Assembly: GCA_965230535.1 (NCBI GenBank)
Contig: OZ246009.1
Coordinates: forward strand, 1,488,001-1,552,000
Length of the DNA stretch: 64,000 nt
Direction of reading: 5' to 3'
DNA from: JAUILH01 sp965230535
GTDB lineage: Bacteria; Bacteroidota; Bacteroidia; Flavobacteriales_D; JAUILH01
The translations under genes and the position numbers were made by a program. The first letter of the stretch is position 1; each line of letters starts with the position of its first letter. Positions 18,350 through 26,934 of this stretch are shown here, piece by piece. Below the pieces are notes generated by a model, which made no database searches, was not told the DNA's origin, and saw only the letters and a list, made by a program, of their open reading frames with translations.

Positions 18350-19273
18350 TTAATCCTCAATTACTCTTCCGGTGTAAAGTAATTTTGGTTTCCAATAAGT
18401 AGATTTTTCAACGTTACTGATCATAATACCTCTGCTGGAAGAGGCGTGGATCATAGTCAATTCTTCACCAGGTTCAGACACTACAATACCCACATGTTGA
18501 ACATTGTTCTTTTTTCCAAAGAAAACCAAATCTCCCTTGGTCGCTTTTTTCATGTCTACACGTTTTCCGGCAGTGTATTGGTCTCCTGCAATTCTGGGAA
18601 GGTCAACGTCATATTTTTCCATCACATATTTGGTGAAACCTGAGCAGTCAAAGCCATTCGGATCAGTACCACCCCACTGATAAGGAACTCCGATAAACTT
18701 TTGAGCGTAGGCAATGATGCTATCTCGTCTAACCTGTGGTTCCAGTACAACAACCGGATCAGGAGTGGAAGGATTGGTTTTATTTTCTGTGTTATTAGGT
18801 TTAACCGGATCATTGATGACCTCAGCAAAGTTGTGAGACTCATTAAACAAGCCATCAATTCGGCTTAAAGTTGTTTGAGCCTGAGTGTTTTTATTTAGTT
18901 CATTCAGTGTTCTCACATACTTTAGTAATCCATTTTCGTAGTCACTGATCTCAACTTTATGCGCAGCCATAAAATCTGCTCCCGGATCTTTTCTAAGGAA
19001 ATCTTCGTAGGCAGACATACTCTTCTCATAAGTGAATTTCAAGTCGCCTGCATCTGCCATTCTGTACATAGCCAAAGCTTTGTAGAAAGAAGGTAGGGAA
19101 CTGTGATCGAATTCCGGTTTATTCAAGTAACGTTTCGCTTTTCTGTATACTACTTCATAATTGCCCTGATCATAATACATCTCAAGACGTTCAAGTTTTT
19201 TTTGCTGAGCGAAAGAAGGAAAGACGAAAAATAAAAGAATCGCTGTGATACCTATGTTTCTTATTGCTTTCAT
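18350..19273 (-). CDS. NlpC/P60 cell wall hydrolase with N-terminal TPR-like region
   Basis: This is a 307-residue exported protein with signal peptide (MKAIRNIGITAILLFFVFPSFAQ). Residues about 25-150 are helical with TPR-like character (YYDQGNYEVVYRKAKRYL). A linker rich in Asn, Pro and Thr leads to the NlpC/P60 domain (about 185-305), which cleaves peptidoglycan stem peptides. The catalytic Cys lies in GFDCSGF, the His in VQHVGIV and the third polar residue in MIHASSSRG. All three are intact, so an active enzyme is expected. It is transcribed alone and ends at a good terminator. Confidence 0.92.
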   Translation of the reverse strand: MKAIRNIGITAILLFFVFPSFAQQKKLERLEMYYDQGNYEVVYRKAKRYLNKPEFDHSSLPSFYKALAMYRMADAGDLKFTYEKSMSAYEDFLRKDPGADFMAAHKVEISDYENGLLKYVRTLNELNKNTQAQTTLSRIDGLFNESHNFAEVINDPVKPNNTENKTNPSTPDPVVVLEPQVRRDSIIAYAQKFIGVPYQWGGTDPNGFDCSGFTKYVMEKYDVDLPRIAGDQYTAGKRVDMKKATKGDLVFFGKKNNVQHVGIVVSEPGEELTMIHASSSRGIMISNVEKSTYWKPKLLYTGRVIED

Positions 19274-19408
19274 TTTAGTAATTTTAAGTACGCTCCTTTA
19301 CGGAATTGGTTAAATTGGTTGTTGTTGTGAAAGTTTTTACTGGTTTTTTGTTAATAAGGTTGCATTTTTGTTAATAAAGTTTGAAAAGGCCCGTAAATAT
19401 TGAGTTAT

Positions 19409-20410
19409 ATGAGATTTAAAATTGTTCATATCTGTATTTTTTTGATGAGTTTCTCTACTCATCTGATTGCTCAGTCATGGCCAAACGTGGACTACAGCTA
19501 TGTTCGTGTAGGGAATTACAATTTGCAGAGTAACTTACATGGACAACATCAGGCAATAAAGAACGGAGAGCTGGATAGCACGGTTTTGCATTTCGCGCCC
19601 AAATTACCTGAAGCTTCAGTTCAATCACTTTTGGAAATAGTTAATCAGAAGGATCAATTGCTGTTCGATGGTTTGAGTAAGTGCTTCATTCCTCATCATT
19701 GTTTTGTCTTTTATAATAAGTCACATCAGCCCGTTGCCAGCATTTCGATTTGTTTTATGTGTGAACAGATTGATGCCTATCCCAAAATTGATAGAAAACC
19801 TGTCCGGCGAGCTAAGAAGTCGCAAATATCAGATGCGGAGAAAGATTTAAAGGCATTAAAAACAATCCTGCTTCAGGCGGAAGATGCAGAGTACCATGAA
19901 ATTGCCTTTTTTGATTCGCCGGGAGGGTACAAAGCATATAATGCGGGGATGAATCCACATCCGGTGATAAAGGGCGCTTTCATGGATGATTTTAGAGGAT
20001 ATAATCTATCTGAGTTTAAAGACAACAACGATTTTGACGTCATAGACAGAATAGTGGAGAACGAAGAAATCACAGCGGGTGGAGAATCTTACTATTTCGC
20101 TGAATTATCTTTTGATGATCAGGAAGATCAATTGAGTTTTCAAGGGAGTTCAGGATTTAATGATACTCAGCTTTCCGGATTTACACTGACGGATAGTACA
20201 CTTGAATTGGGACTTCCGGTAAGAATTGGTATGACAATAGAAGAAGTAAATCGCATATTAATTGAAACGAGTGATTTAGATGTATTTTCGGGCATGTTCT
20301 ATGGTCAAACAAAGTACCCTGTGATTCACATACAGGATCAGGACCAGAGTTATTTTGAATTGAAATTTTATTTTGAAAACTCAGTTCTTACGAAAATTGT
20401 GAGCTTATGA
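19409..20410 (+). CDS. hypothetical exported protein, first gene of a three-gene operon
   Basis: This 333-residue protein has a signal peptide (MRFKIVHICIFLMSFSTHLIAQ) and no membrane segment afterwards. A CFxPHHCF-like cluster (about residues 90-95) and CFMC (about 115) give four cysteines in the N-terminal half, which may bind a metal or form disulfides. The C-terminal part (GLPVRIGMTIEEVNRILIE) looks like the start of a SmpA/BamE-like fold. ATG at 19409 gives a normal signal peptide; the TTG at 19400 is less likely. The stop overlaps the next start as ATGA. I do not recognise a family. Confidence 0.72.
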   Translation: MRFKIVHICIFLMSFSTHLIAQSWPNVDYSYVRVGNYNLQSNLHGQHQAIKNGELDSTVLHFAPKLPEASVQSLLEIVNQKDQLLFDGLSKCFIPHHCFVFYNKSHQPVASISICFMCEQIDAYPKIDRKPVRRAKKSQISDAEKDLKALKTILLQAEDAEYHEIAFFDSPGGYKAYNAGMNPHPVIKGAFMDDFRGYNLSEFKDNNDFDVIDRIVENEEITAGGESYYFAELSFDDQEDQLSFQGSSGFNDTQLSGFTLTDSTLELGLPVRIGMTIEEVNRILIETSDLDVFSGMFYGQTKYPVIHIQDQDQSYFELKFYFENSVLTKIVSL

Positions 20411-20922
20411 TGGAAACAAAAAGATGTCTGATCAAACCAATTCATTGGGATGATTTTGACAGTTATGTGGAATCCAGTAAGGATCCGGAGGTGGTGCAGT
20501 ACATTGGTGATGGCAAGGTGATTAGCAGAGAAGAGCATTATCAGAAATGGTTAGACAGGATGGCCTATATGGAACAAAATCCTGGGTTTGGATCTTTCAC
20601 CGTTTTCCTCAAATCGACCGGGGAACAAATGGGAAGCTGTAATGTGAATCAATTGGATGATACTGATTTAAAACATTTGGGATATCGAATTTATAAGGAA
20701 TACTGGGGACAAGGTTATGCAACAGAAGTGGCTGCAGCTGCGCGAGATCATGCACTTGGCACAATGAAACTGGACTTGATCACAGCTGCCGTAGATATTG
20801 AAAACACCGCTTCTCAACGTGTATTGGATAAAATTGGGATGAATTATATGGGCATCAGACATTTGTACAAAATTGATTTGAAGTATTACGAATTAACTCA
20901 GACAGATTATGGAAAGTTATAG
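20407..20922 (+). CDS. GNAT family N-acetyltransferase (RimJ/RimL type)
   Basis: This 171-residue cytoplasmic acetyltransferase uses acetyl-CoA. The acetyl-CoA loop is GYRIYKEYWGQGYATEVA (about 97-114), followed by NTASQRVLDKIGMNYMG, the usual C-terminal block of the RimJ/RimL branch. The substrate is unknown. Its start overlaps the preceding stop by four bases, and its 3' end overlaps the GSCFA gene by 14 bases, so the three genes are translated together. Confidence 0.88.
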   Translation: MMETKRCLIKPIHWDDFDSYVESSKDPEVVQYIGDGKVISREEHYQKWLDRMAYMEQNPGFGSFTVFLKSTGEQMGSCNVNQLDDTDLKHLGYRIYKEYWGQGYATEVAAAARDHALGTMKLDLITAAVDIENTASQRVLDKIGMNYMGIRHLYKIDLKYYELTQTDYGKL

Positions 20923-21832
20923 AACAGAAATTCATCCTGACAAAGCGGATTTTCAGATTGATCATCAATCATCAATTTTATCCATGGGGTCTTGTTTTGC
21001 CAATTCAATAGGGAATAAGCTTCAGGATCATAGATTTGATATTTCAATTAACCCTTTGGGAATTAGTTTCCATCCATTGGTGATCAGCCAACACCTGGCA
21101 AATTGCATCAATGGCGCGGAACTGGATGAGGCATCATTGATTAGAAAAGGAGACAGAGAAGTTTCTTTTCTACATCATAGTAGCATTGGAGATGTTGATG
21201 GAGAAGAGTTATGCAAACTTGTTCAGGATAAGTACCAGTCTACATTTGAGAGACTACAGTCCTGTGATGTTTTACTCATTACGTTTGGGACTGCCTGGGG
21301 CTATCGTCATAAATCATTGGATCAGATTGTTGCGAATTGTCATAAAGCATCTCAGGATCATTTTTCTAAAGAGCTTACAGATATTCAAACCATTGTGTGG
21401 TCTTATAAGGTTATTTTTAAGCGACTCCAGGAACAAAATCCCAACTTAAAGATTGTGATGACCGTGAGTCCGGTAAGACACTGGAAGGATGGCGCCGTGG
21501 AAAATGCAAGGTCGAAAGCTCACTTGTTGTCAGCTGTGCATGAGTTGGTAGATGCCTTCGACCATGTGCATTATTTCCCTGCCTATGAGTTAATGACGGA
21601 TGATTTGAGGGACTATCGTTTCTATAAAGAAGACATGTTGCATCCCTCGGATACAGGGGTAAACTATGTTTGGAAGAAATTTACTGAGTCTTTTATGAAT
21701 GATGAGACCAGATTGATCAATGAGAAGCTTGTAAAACTCAACAAATCGAAATCGCATATAGGGAAAGAAGATCCGGCTTTAACAGAGTTTATTTCGAAAA
21801 TGGAGCTTGAAATTGATCAGTTAATGTCGTGA
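20909..21832 (+). CDS. GSCFA family protein (SGNH-hydrolase-like)
   Basis: The family is named for its N-terminal GSCFA motif, seen here as LSMGSCFANSIGNKL (about 25-39). It is followed by NPLGISFHP and, later, LLITFGTAWGYR and TVSPVRHWKDG. These correspond to the blocks of SGNH-like esterases, with a C-terminal DMLHPSDTGVNYVW block holding the Asp/His pair. The 307 residues lack a signal peptide. The GSCFA domain is of unknown function in the Bacteroidota; an esterase or acyltransferase acting on a cytoplasmic substrate is plausible by fold only. Confidence 0.88.
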   Translation: MESYRTEIHPDKADFQIDHQSSILSMGSCFANSIGNKLQDHRFDISINPLGISFHPLVISQHLANCINGAELDEASLIRKGDREVSFLHHSSIGDVDGEELCKLVQDKYQSTFERLQSCDVLLITFGTAWGYRHKSLDQIVANCHKASQDHFSKELTDIQTIVWSYKVIFKRLQEQNPNLKIVMTVSPVRHWKDGAVENARSKAHLLSAVHELVDAFDHVHYFPAYELMTDDLRDYRFYKEDMLHPSDTGVNYVWKKFTESFMNDETRLINEKLVKLNKSKSHIGKEDPALTEFISKMELEIDQLMS

Positions 21833-21882
21833 AAATTGAAAGAAAGGTCTTTTGTAAGACAGGGGTGTTTTCACTTTTATAG

Positions 21883-21890
21883 TATTATTG
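21883..21890 (+). promoter_or_regulatory. -7 element (TATTATTG) giving a predicted leaderless mRNA
   Basis: One mismatch from TAnnTTTG, then four bases (ATAT), then ATG at 21895. It is 51 bases downstream of the GSCFA stop. Confidence 0.45.
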
Positions 21891-21894
21891 ATAT

Positions 21895-22305
21895 ATGAAA
21901 TGGACTTTTTTTATAGCCTTCAGCCTACTACTGATGTCTTGTAAAAAGGATGATGAGCCTGTTGCATCCAACGGTTCTTTGCAGATTCTGAACAGTCAAA
22001 CTTTTCAAAGTGAAGTAAAAAGTGGCAGTGGCGTGAGTGTGGTATTTTTCCATGCGGCCTGGTGTTCGGTTTGTAAGACGCAGAGACCTCATGTGGAATC
22101 GGCCGCTCAGCTATCCAGCCTGGATGGTGTATTCTTTGGAGAAATAGACCATGTTGATTATGAATCGGTTTTTGATGCAGAGGGAGTATCATTCTTTCCT
22201 CAAATCTGGATCTACCAGGGAGGTGTTTTTAAGGAAGCCATCAATGGTGCAGGTTCTCCAACTACCAGTTCGGAAATAGAACAGGCAATTCTTCCTTACC
22301 TGTAA
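21895..22305 (+). CDS. thioredoxin-fold lipoprotein
   Basis: This 136-residue lipoprotein (MKWTFFIAFSLLLMSCKKDD, acylated Cys near residue 16) has a thioredoxin-like domain with the redox motif WCSVCK (about 57-62) after VVFFHAAWC. The cis-Pro segment is FFPQIWIYQGG. It should act as a thiol-disulfide oxidoreductase anchored in an envelope membrane. No Dsb partner is nearby. It ends at a strong bidirectional terminator. Confidence 0.88.
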   Translation: MKWTFFIAFSLLLMSCKKDDEPVASNGSLQILNSQTFQSEVKSGSGVSVVFFHAAWCSVCKTQRPHVESAAQLSSLDGVFFGEIDHVDYESVFDAEGVSFFPQIWIYQGGVFKEAINGAGSPTTSSEIEQAILPYL

Positions 22306-22325
22306 GATATATAATGACATAAAAA

Positions 22326-22356
22326 ATCCCGTCTCGAATTATCGGACGGGATTTTT
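22326..22356. terminator. bidirectional rho-independent terminator
   Basis: ATCCCGTC (22326-22333) pairs with GACGGGAT (22344-22351). A run of A before and of T after the stem serves both the plus-strand thioredoxin gene and the minus-strand lpd gene. Confidence 0.9.
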
Positions 22357-22377
22357 AGTATTTTATAATTTGTTTTC

Positions 22378-23766
22378 TTACAGGTGAATCACCTCATCGT
22401 ATGCAGCTGCAGCAGCTTCCATAACCGCTTCACTCATTGTTGGGTGAGGGTGTACTGTTTTGATCAACTCTTCTCCTGTAGTTTCAAGTTTTCTACATGC
22501 TACGATCTCAGCAATCATTTCTGTTACGTTGGCACCAATCATATGTCCACCAAGTAACTCACCGTACTTAGCATCAAAAATCAACTTCACAAAACCATCT
22601 TTGGCACCTGCCGCACTTGCTTTACCGCTGGCAGAGAATGGGAATTTCCCAACCTTAACCTCAAATCCTGCATCCTTAGCTGCTTGCTCAGTATATCCAA
22701 CAGAAGCAATTTCAGGTGAGCAGTAAGTACATCCGGGGATGTTGTTATAATCTAATGGCTCTGGGTGATGACCGGCAATCTTTTCTACGCAAATGATTCC
22801 TTCGGCAGAAGCAACGTGTGCCAATGCAGGACCAGGAATACAATCTCCAATAGAGTAGTAGCCAGGCATATTGGTTTCATAGAAATCGTTTACCAGAATC
22901 TTGCCTTTATCAGTAACAATACCTACATCTTCCAAACCAATTCCTTCAATATTTGCTTCAATACCAACGGCAGACAATACCACATCACAATCCAATGTTT
23001 CTTCTCCTTTCTTGGTTTTCACTTTCACTTTACAACCGGTTCCCTTTGTGTCTACAGACTCAACAGAAGAATTGGTCATAATTTTAATACCAGACTTCTT
23101 GAAGCTTCTTTCCAATTGCTTAGATACTTCCTGATCTTCAACAGGAACAATGTTTGGCATGTATTCCACAATGGTTACTTCTGTTCCAATTGCATTGTAG
23201 AAGTATGCAAACTCAACTCCAATGGCGCCAGAACCAACCACAACCATTTTCTTAGGTTGTTTTGGTAAAGACATGGCTTCACGGTAACCAATTACCTTCT
23301 TACCGTCTTGTGGAAGGTTTGGAAGTTGTCTTGATCTTGCTCCGGTTGCAATGATAATATGTTGAGCAGAATACTCTGTGGTTTTTCCTTTGTCGTCAGT
23401 AACGTCTACTTTCTTTCCGGCTTTTACTTTTCCGGTTCCCATTAAGACATCAATCTTATTTTTCTTCATTAAGAATTGGATCCCGTTACTCATACCATTG
23501 GCCACATCTCTACTGCGTCCAATCATGCCTTTGAAATCTGCTTTATGTCCTGAAACGCTAATGCCATAATCTTTAGCATGTTCGATATATTCGAATACCT
23601 GGGCACTTTTTAACAAGGCTTTTGTAGGAATACATCCCCAGTTAAGACAAATTCCACCTAAAGATTCTCTTTCTACAACGGCTGTTTTTAAACCCAATTG
23701 TGAAGCTCTAATGGCAGTTACATATCCTCCAGGACCACTACCAACTACTATAACGTCATAACTCAT
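22378..23766 (-). CDS. lpdA: dihydrolipoyl dehydrogenase (E3)
   Basis: The 462-residue flavoprotein reoxidises the lipoamide of 2-oxoacid dehydrogenase complexes and the glycine cleavage system, passing electrons to NAD. FAD binding is at GSGPGGYVTAIRAS (9-22) and the redox disulfide is Cys40-Cys45 in GGICLNWGCIPTK. NAD binding is at VVGSGAIGVEFAYFY (about 176-190), and the C-terminal catalytic His-Glu pair is in HPHPTMSEAVMEA. All key residues are intact. It is transcribed alone. The gcvT gene at 34338-35420 could be one functional partner. Confidence 0.97.
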   Translation of the reverse strand: MSYDVIVVGSGPGGYVTAIRASQLGLKTAVVERESLGGICLNWGCIPTKALLKSAQVFEYIEHAKDYGISVSGHKADFKGMIGRSRDVANGMSNGIQFLMKKNKIDVLMGTGKVKAGKKVDVTDDKGKTTEYSAQHIIIATGARSRQLPNLPQDGKKVIGYREAMSLPKQPKKMVVVGSGAIGVEFAYFYNAIGTEVTIVEYMPNIVPVEDQEVSKQLERSFKKSGIKIMTNSSVESVDTKGTGCKVKVKTKKGEETLDCDVVLSAVGIEANIEGIGLEDVGIVTDKGKILVNDFYETNMPGYYSIGDCIPGPALAHVASAEGIICVEKIAGHHPEPLDYNNIPGCTYCSPEIASVGYTEQAAKDAGFEVKVGKFPFSASGKASAAGAKDGFVKLIFDAKYGELLGGHMIGANVTEMIAEIVACRKLETTGEELIKTVHPHPTMSEAVMEAAAAAYDEVIHL

Positions 23767-23791
23767 GATTAACTCAAATTTCGTGTGCTTG

Positions 23792-23799
23792 CGAATTTA
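23792..23799 (-). promoter_or_regulatory. possible -7 element (TAAATTCG) for lpdA
   Basis: Minus-strand TAAATTCG, one mismatch from TAnnTTTG. The predicted start near 23787 gives a leader of about 21 bases. Confidence 0.4.
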
Positions 23800-23825
23800 A
23801 CGGAAAAGTTTGTAATGAAAAAGAA

Positions 23826-23850
23826 AAAGGGCGCTCAATGAACGCCCTTT
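23826..23850 (-). terminator. rho-independent terminator of the 354-residue T9SS protein gene
   Basis: AAAGGGCG (23826-23833) pairs with CGCCCTTT (23843-23850) over a nine-base loop, and the minus strand continues with a T-rich tract. It lies 24 bases after the stop at 23874. Confidence 0.88.
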
Positions 23851-23873
23851 AAAAATTATAACATTAAAAGCTT

Positions 23874-24938
23874 TTAGTGCTTCACAAATTTTTGTGTTTT
23901 AACCCTGTCGCCTGCATAGAGACTTACAAAGTATACACCGGATTTAAGCGAAGAGGTATTCACATATCCGGATTCGATTTGTTGTCTGGTGAGAACGACC
24001 TTTCCGGTGATATCTGTCACAGATATTCTATCAATAGCGTTGGAAGTGGTGATCTTCATTCTATCCTGAACCGGGTTAGGGTAGATAGAGAAAGATAAAG
24101 CATTTTCTTTAACTGAAGTTGCTGTAGGGTTGGTCATCAACCAGTTTGCTTCTTCTACATTATCAAGGTGATCTACTGTTAATTCTACCACAGGGAAGCC
24201 AGCACTTGGATTGTCTGTCCAGTATTGGTATGAGAAAGTTGAATCCTCAATAGTCAGCGCCTGAATCCATCCTAAAGGAAACTGATATACCCAAACAGTA
24301 TCTTTTTCGTAATCTACAACACGTTGTCTAAGAACGTCAAATGTACCAAGAGGCGTGGTAATGGTACCCCAACCATCTACTACATATGATCTGTCGTGGT
24401 ACTGAACAGCTCTCGCAGAATCGTAAGTTGTTCCTCCAACAGTTACGTCTGGCATAGTGACGTCAATTTTAGCATCATCAGAATACGTATCCATATAGTT
24501 TAATGGAAGAGAAACATACAATTCCGGATCGTCATTCTTTAACAAGACTCCACTGATTCCTGCACCTGCTAATCCAAGTTCACCAACGAGCCCGTCTATC
24601 CATAAACCATTAGAGTTTTTCGTCATATATAACCAGGTCGTGTCATTGGAAGCATTGATGATTCTTGAAGCCAAGGTAGATGTAGGAAATGCATACCCAC
24701 TGTCTGTCCACACAGGGTTGGTCACAGTAATTTGTGAGATATGATGAGCAGAGAGTCCGGCCATATTATATGTCTGGTTGGCTCCGGCAGCTCCAGGAGT
24801 TATTCCTGTAACAGAGGTGTCACGTGCCTGGTCAAACTCGTCATAAAGTTCAACCAAATCGCTAGACTCAACAGTGATTTGCGAAAAAGCCCCAATTGAT
24901 AAGATCATGGCGCTTAGAGTAAGTAAAATTTTCTTCAT
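23874..24938 (-). CDS. secreted protein with T9SS type A sorting domain
   Basis: This 354-residue protein has a signal peptide (MKKILLTLSAMILSIGAFSQ) and a beta-rich central part containing the PLGTFDVLRQR segment common in flavobacterial secreted proteins. The C-terminal sorting domain (about 275-354) includes FSIYPNPVQDRMKI, SVTDITGKVV and LKSGVYFVSLYAGDRVKTQK. It should be exported by the Sec system and then the T9SS. The central domain has no recognised catalytic motif. The gene stands alone, with a terminator after it. Confidence 0.87.
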   Translation of the reverse strand: MKKILLTLSAMILSIGAFSQITVESSDLVELYDEFDQARDTSVTGITPGAAGANQTYNMAGLSAHHISQITVTNPVWTDSGYAFPTSTLASRIINASNDTTWLYMTKNSNGLWIDGLVGELGLAGAGISGVLLKNDDPELYVSLPLNYMDTYSDDAKIDVTMPDVTVGGTTYDSARAVQYHDRSYVVDGWGTITTPLGTFDVLRQRVVDYEKDTVWVYQFPLGWIQALTIEDSTFSYQYWTDNPSAGFPVVELTVDHLDNVEEANWLMTNPTATSVKENALSFSIYPNPVQDRMKITTSNAIDRISVTDITGKVVLTRQQIESGYVNTSSLKSGVYFVSLYAGDRVKTQKFVKH

Positions 24939-25052
24939 AATTAACAGGTTTATTCCCTTCTGTACTATTTAATGATAACAAATTAAGGTAAAAGGTTGCA
25001 TATATTCATGGTGTAGATCTACAATTCTTACATCTTCAAATCATAAAAAATG

Positions 25053-26348
25053 TTAAGTAAAGAAGAGGTAAGAAAACAGAATTGCGGCTATAATCCCGGC
25101 CAAATCAGCGGATAAGCCAAGCCAAACGGCACTTCTTGTGTTCTTGATTCCTACGGATCCAAAATATACAGCCAGTACGTAAAAAGTAGTTTCTGTAGCG
25201 CCTCTCATTACTGAGGCTGTTTTTCCGGCAAAAGTATCTACGCCTGTACAGCCATTTAAGCCATCGGCACAATTCCAGGTTTCTACCATCATAGCTCTGG
25301 CTCCGGAACCTGATATTGGTTTCATCATACCGGTTGGCAGCGCATCCACAAATCTCGTTTCGGAGGTAAATACTTCAACGATACTTCTGATGCCTTCAAC
25401 AATCCAATCAAGTCCGCCGGAAGCCTTAAAGGCCGCAATAGAGGCCAATATCGCAACTAAGTATGGAATGATCTTAACAGCTGTTTTCAAGCCTTCTTTC
25501 GCACCATCAATGAACGTGTCAAATACATTGATGCCTTTGTACAAACCATACGATACAAATAATACCATGAGGCCGAAAACAATGACTCCGCTGGAAATAA
25601 TGGAAATCTTTTCTATCATCTCCGCACCGTTTGGTCGGGTTGAAATATCGAACAATAACAATACAAGCCCAACAAACAGAGCAATGGCTGCCCCAAAATA
25701 CCCAATCAAAGATTTTTGAAACAGATTGATTTTTTGAACAGTGGATACGGTGATGAGTCCAACGAGTGTAGAAACAAAGGTGGCCATCAAAATAGGTAGA
25801 AACACGTCTGTCGGATTCATTGCAGAAGCTGCCGCACGATCAGCCATGATCACTGTGGGAATAAGTGTGAGTCCGCTGGTATTCATCACCAGGAACATGA
25901 TTTGGGCGTCAGAAGCTACTTTTTTGTTAGGATTTAGACTTTGCAATTCACCCATAGCCTTTAAACCAAGTGGGGTAGCGGCATTATCCATTCCCAGGAA
26001 ATTTGCAGAAAAGTTCATCAGCATGGCACCGTTTGCAGGGTGGTCTTTGGGAACGCCTTTGAAAATTTTTGAGAAGAAAGGACTGATCCAACGTGCAAAA
26101 ATCTGAATCAAACCGGATTTTTCTCCTATTCGCATCATGCCCAGCCAGAAAGCCATGGTTCCAATTAATGGTATAATCAGAACTTTAACAGCAGTGATGC
26201 TGCTTTCCAAAGTACTTTCGGCTATGTCTTGAAACACACGGAAATGATCCCCATCGGGATACATGGAATCATTACCAAAAAAGAAGGTAATCAGTCCGAA
26301 TAAAAAGGCTCCAATTAAGAACCCGGCCCAGATGAAGTTCATAGCCAT
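25053..26348 (-). CDS. nucleoside recognition domain membrane protein (fused SpmA-SpmB)
   Basis: This 431-residue polytopic protein has two copies of the nucleoside-recognition (Gate) domain. The first (about 45-190) includes ANFLGMDNAATPLGLKAM, the SpmA signature. The second (about 265-425) includes PTGMMKPISGSGARAMMVE and ATETTFYVLAVYFGSVGI, the SpmB signature. In Bacillus SpmA and SpmB are separate spore-maturation proteins; in non-sporulating Bacteroidota the fused form is common and its substrate is unknown. The gene has its own promoter and a predicted leaderless start. Confidence 0.88.
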   Translation of the reverse strand: MAMNFIWAGFLIGAFLFGLITFFFGNDSMYPDGDHFRVFQDIAESTLESSITAVKVLIIPLIGTMAFWLGMMRIGEKSGLIQIFARWISPFFSKIFKGVPKDHPANGAMLMNFSANFLGMDNAATPLGLKAMGELQSLNPNKKVASDAQIMFLVMNTSGLTLIPTVIMADRAAASAMNPTDVFLPILMATFVSTLVGLITVSTVQKINLFQKSLIGYFGAAIALFVGLVLLLFDISTRPNGAEMIEKISIISSGVIVFGLMVLFVSYGLYKGINVFDTFIDGAKEGLKTAVKIIPYLVAILASIAAFKASGGLDWIVEGIRSIVEVFTSETRFVDALPTGMMKPISGSGARAMMVETWNCADGLNGCTGVDTFAGKTASVMRGATETTFYVLAVYFGSVGIKNTRSAVWLGLSADLAGIIAAILFSYLFFT

Positions 26349-26352
26349 ACAA

Positions 26353-26360
26353 CGAATCTA
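26353..26360 (-). promoter_or_regulatory. -7 element (TAGATTCG) giving a predicted leaderless mRNA
   Basis: Minus-strand TAGATTCG, then TTGT, then ATG at 26348. One mismatch from TAnnTTTG. The element lies in the 34-base gap after the GATase gene. Confidence 0.45.
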
Positions 26361-26382
26361 CAATTCAAATAGATAGCTCAAA

Positions 26383-26934
26383 CTACAGCTTCAGGAAGTT
26401 ATTAATAAGTGTTTGTCCATTGACGCCTGAATATTCAGGATGGAACTGTACACCATAAAAGGAGTGGTGTTTGTGTTGCATGGCTTCATTGACACAATCT
26501 TCAGAACTGGCAAGGTGAATAAAGTCTTTGGGCAATGAAGCATGTTCGCAGTGATCTTGAGCCATTACAAAGGTATCCGACAAGTTTTCAAACAGGGGAG
26601 AATTCTTGAGTAGATTGATTTCAAGTGGTTCTCTTGAAGCTTTTCCAAGTTCAACCGTGCCTCCATGACATAGGCTCATCCATTGATGGCCAAAGCAAAT
26701 TCCCAGAATTTTTTTACTGGGGATAAAAAGCTTTTCTCCAAGAGAATGTAACTCCGGGAGATTTCTGTCTACGAATAGTAAAGGAGAACCGCTGATGATG
26801 ATGTGACTGGCTCTTTCGACATCTTGCTTGCTAAAATCTGAGATGGATTTTGTGAAACTTCTGACTCCAAAGTTGACAACACATGCTTCAATTTGAGGCA
26901 CTTTTGAACTTCCGGCGTCAATGATCAGAATCAT
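26383..26934 (-). CDS. class I glutamine amidotransferase-like protein
   Basis: This 183-residue protein is a stand-alone GATase1 domain. The nucleophile is Cys80 in LGICFGHQW, and the His-Glu pair is His164 and Glu166 in GVQFHPEYSG. All three are present, so glutamine hydrolysis is expected. It resembles the N-terminal half of GMP synthase, but no synthetase domain or partner follows. The start overlaps the stop of the TsaC/Sua5 gene by four bases, implying coupled expression. The acceptor of the ammonia is unknown. Confidence 0.85.
   Translation of the reverse strand: MILIIDAGSSKVPQIEACVVNFGVRSFTKSISDFSKQDVERASHIIISGSPLLFVDRNLPELHSLGEKLFIPSKKILGICFGHQWMSLCHGGTVELGKASREPLEINLLKNSPLFENLSDTFVMAQDHCEHASLPKDFIHLASSEDCVNEAMQHKHHSFYGVQFHPEYSGVNGQTLINNFLKL

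Noticed and set aside
22765..23268. 167-codon plus-strand frame antisense to lpdA
   Set aside because: It lies wholly within a well-supported gene and its translation has no recognisable motif and poor composition. It is a shadow of codon structure.
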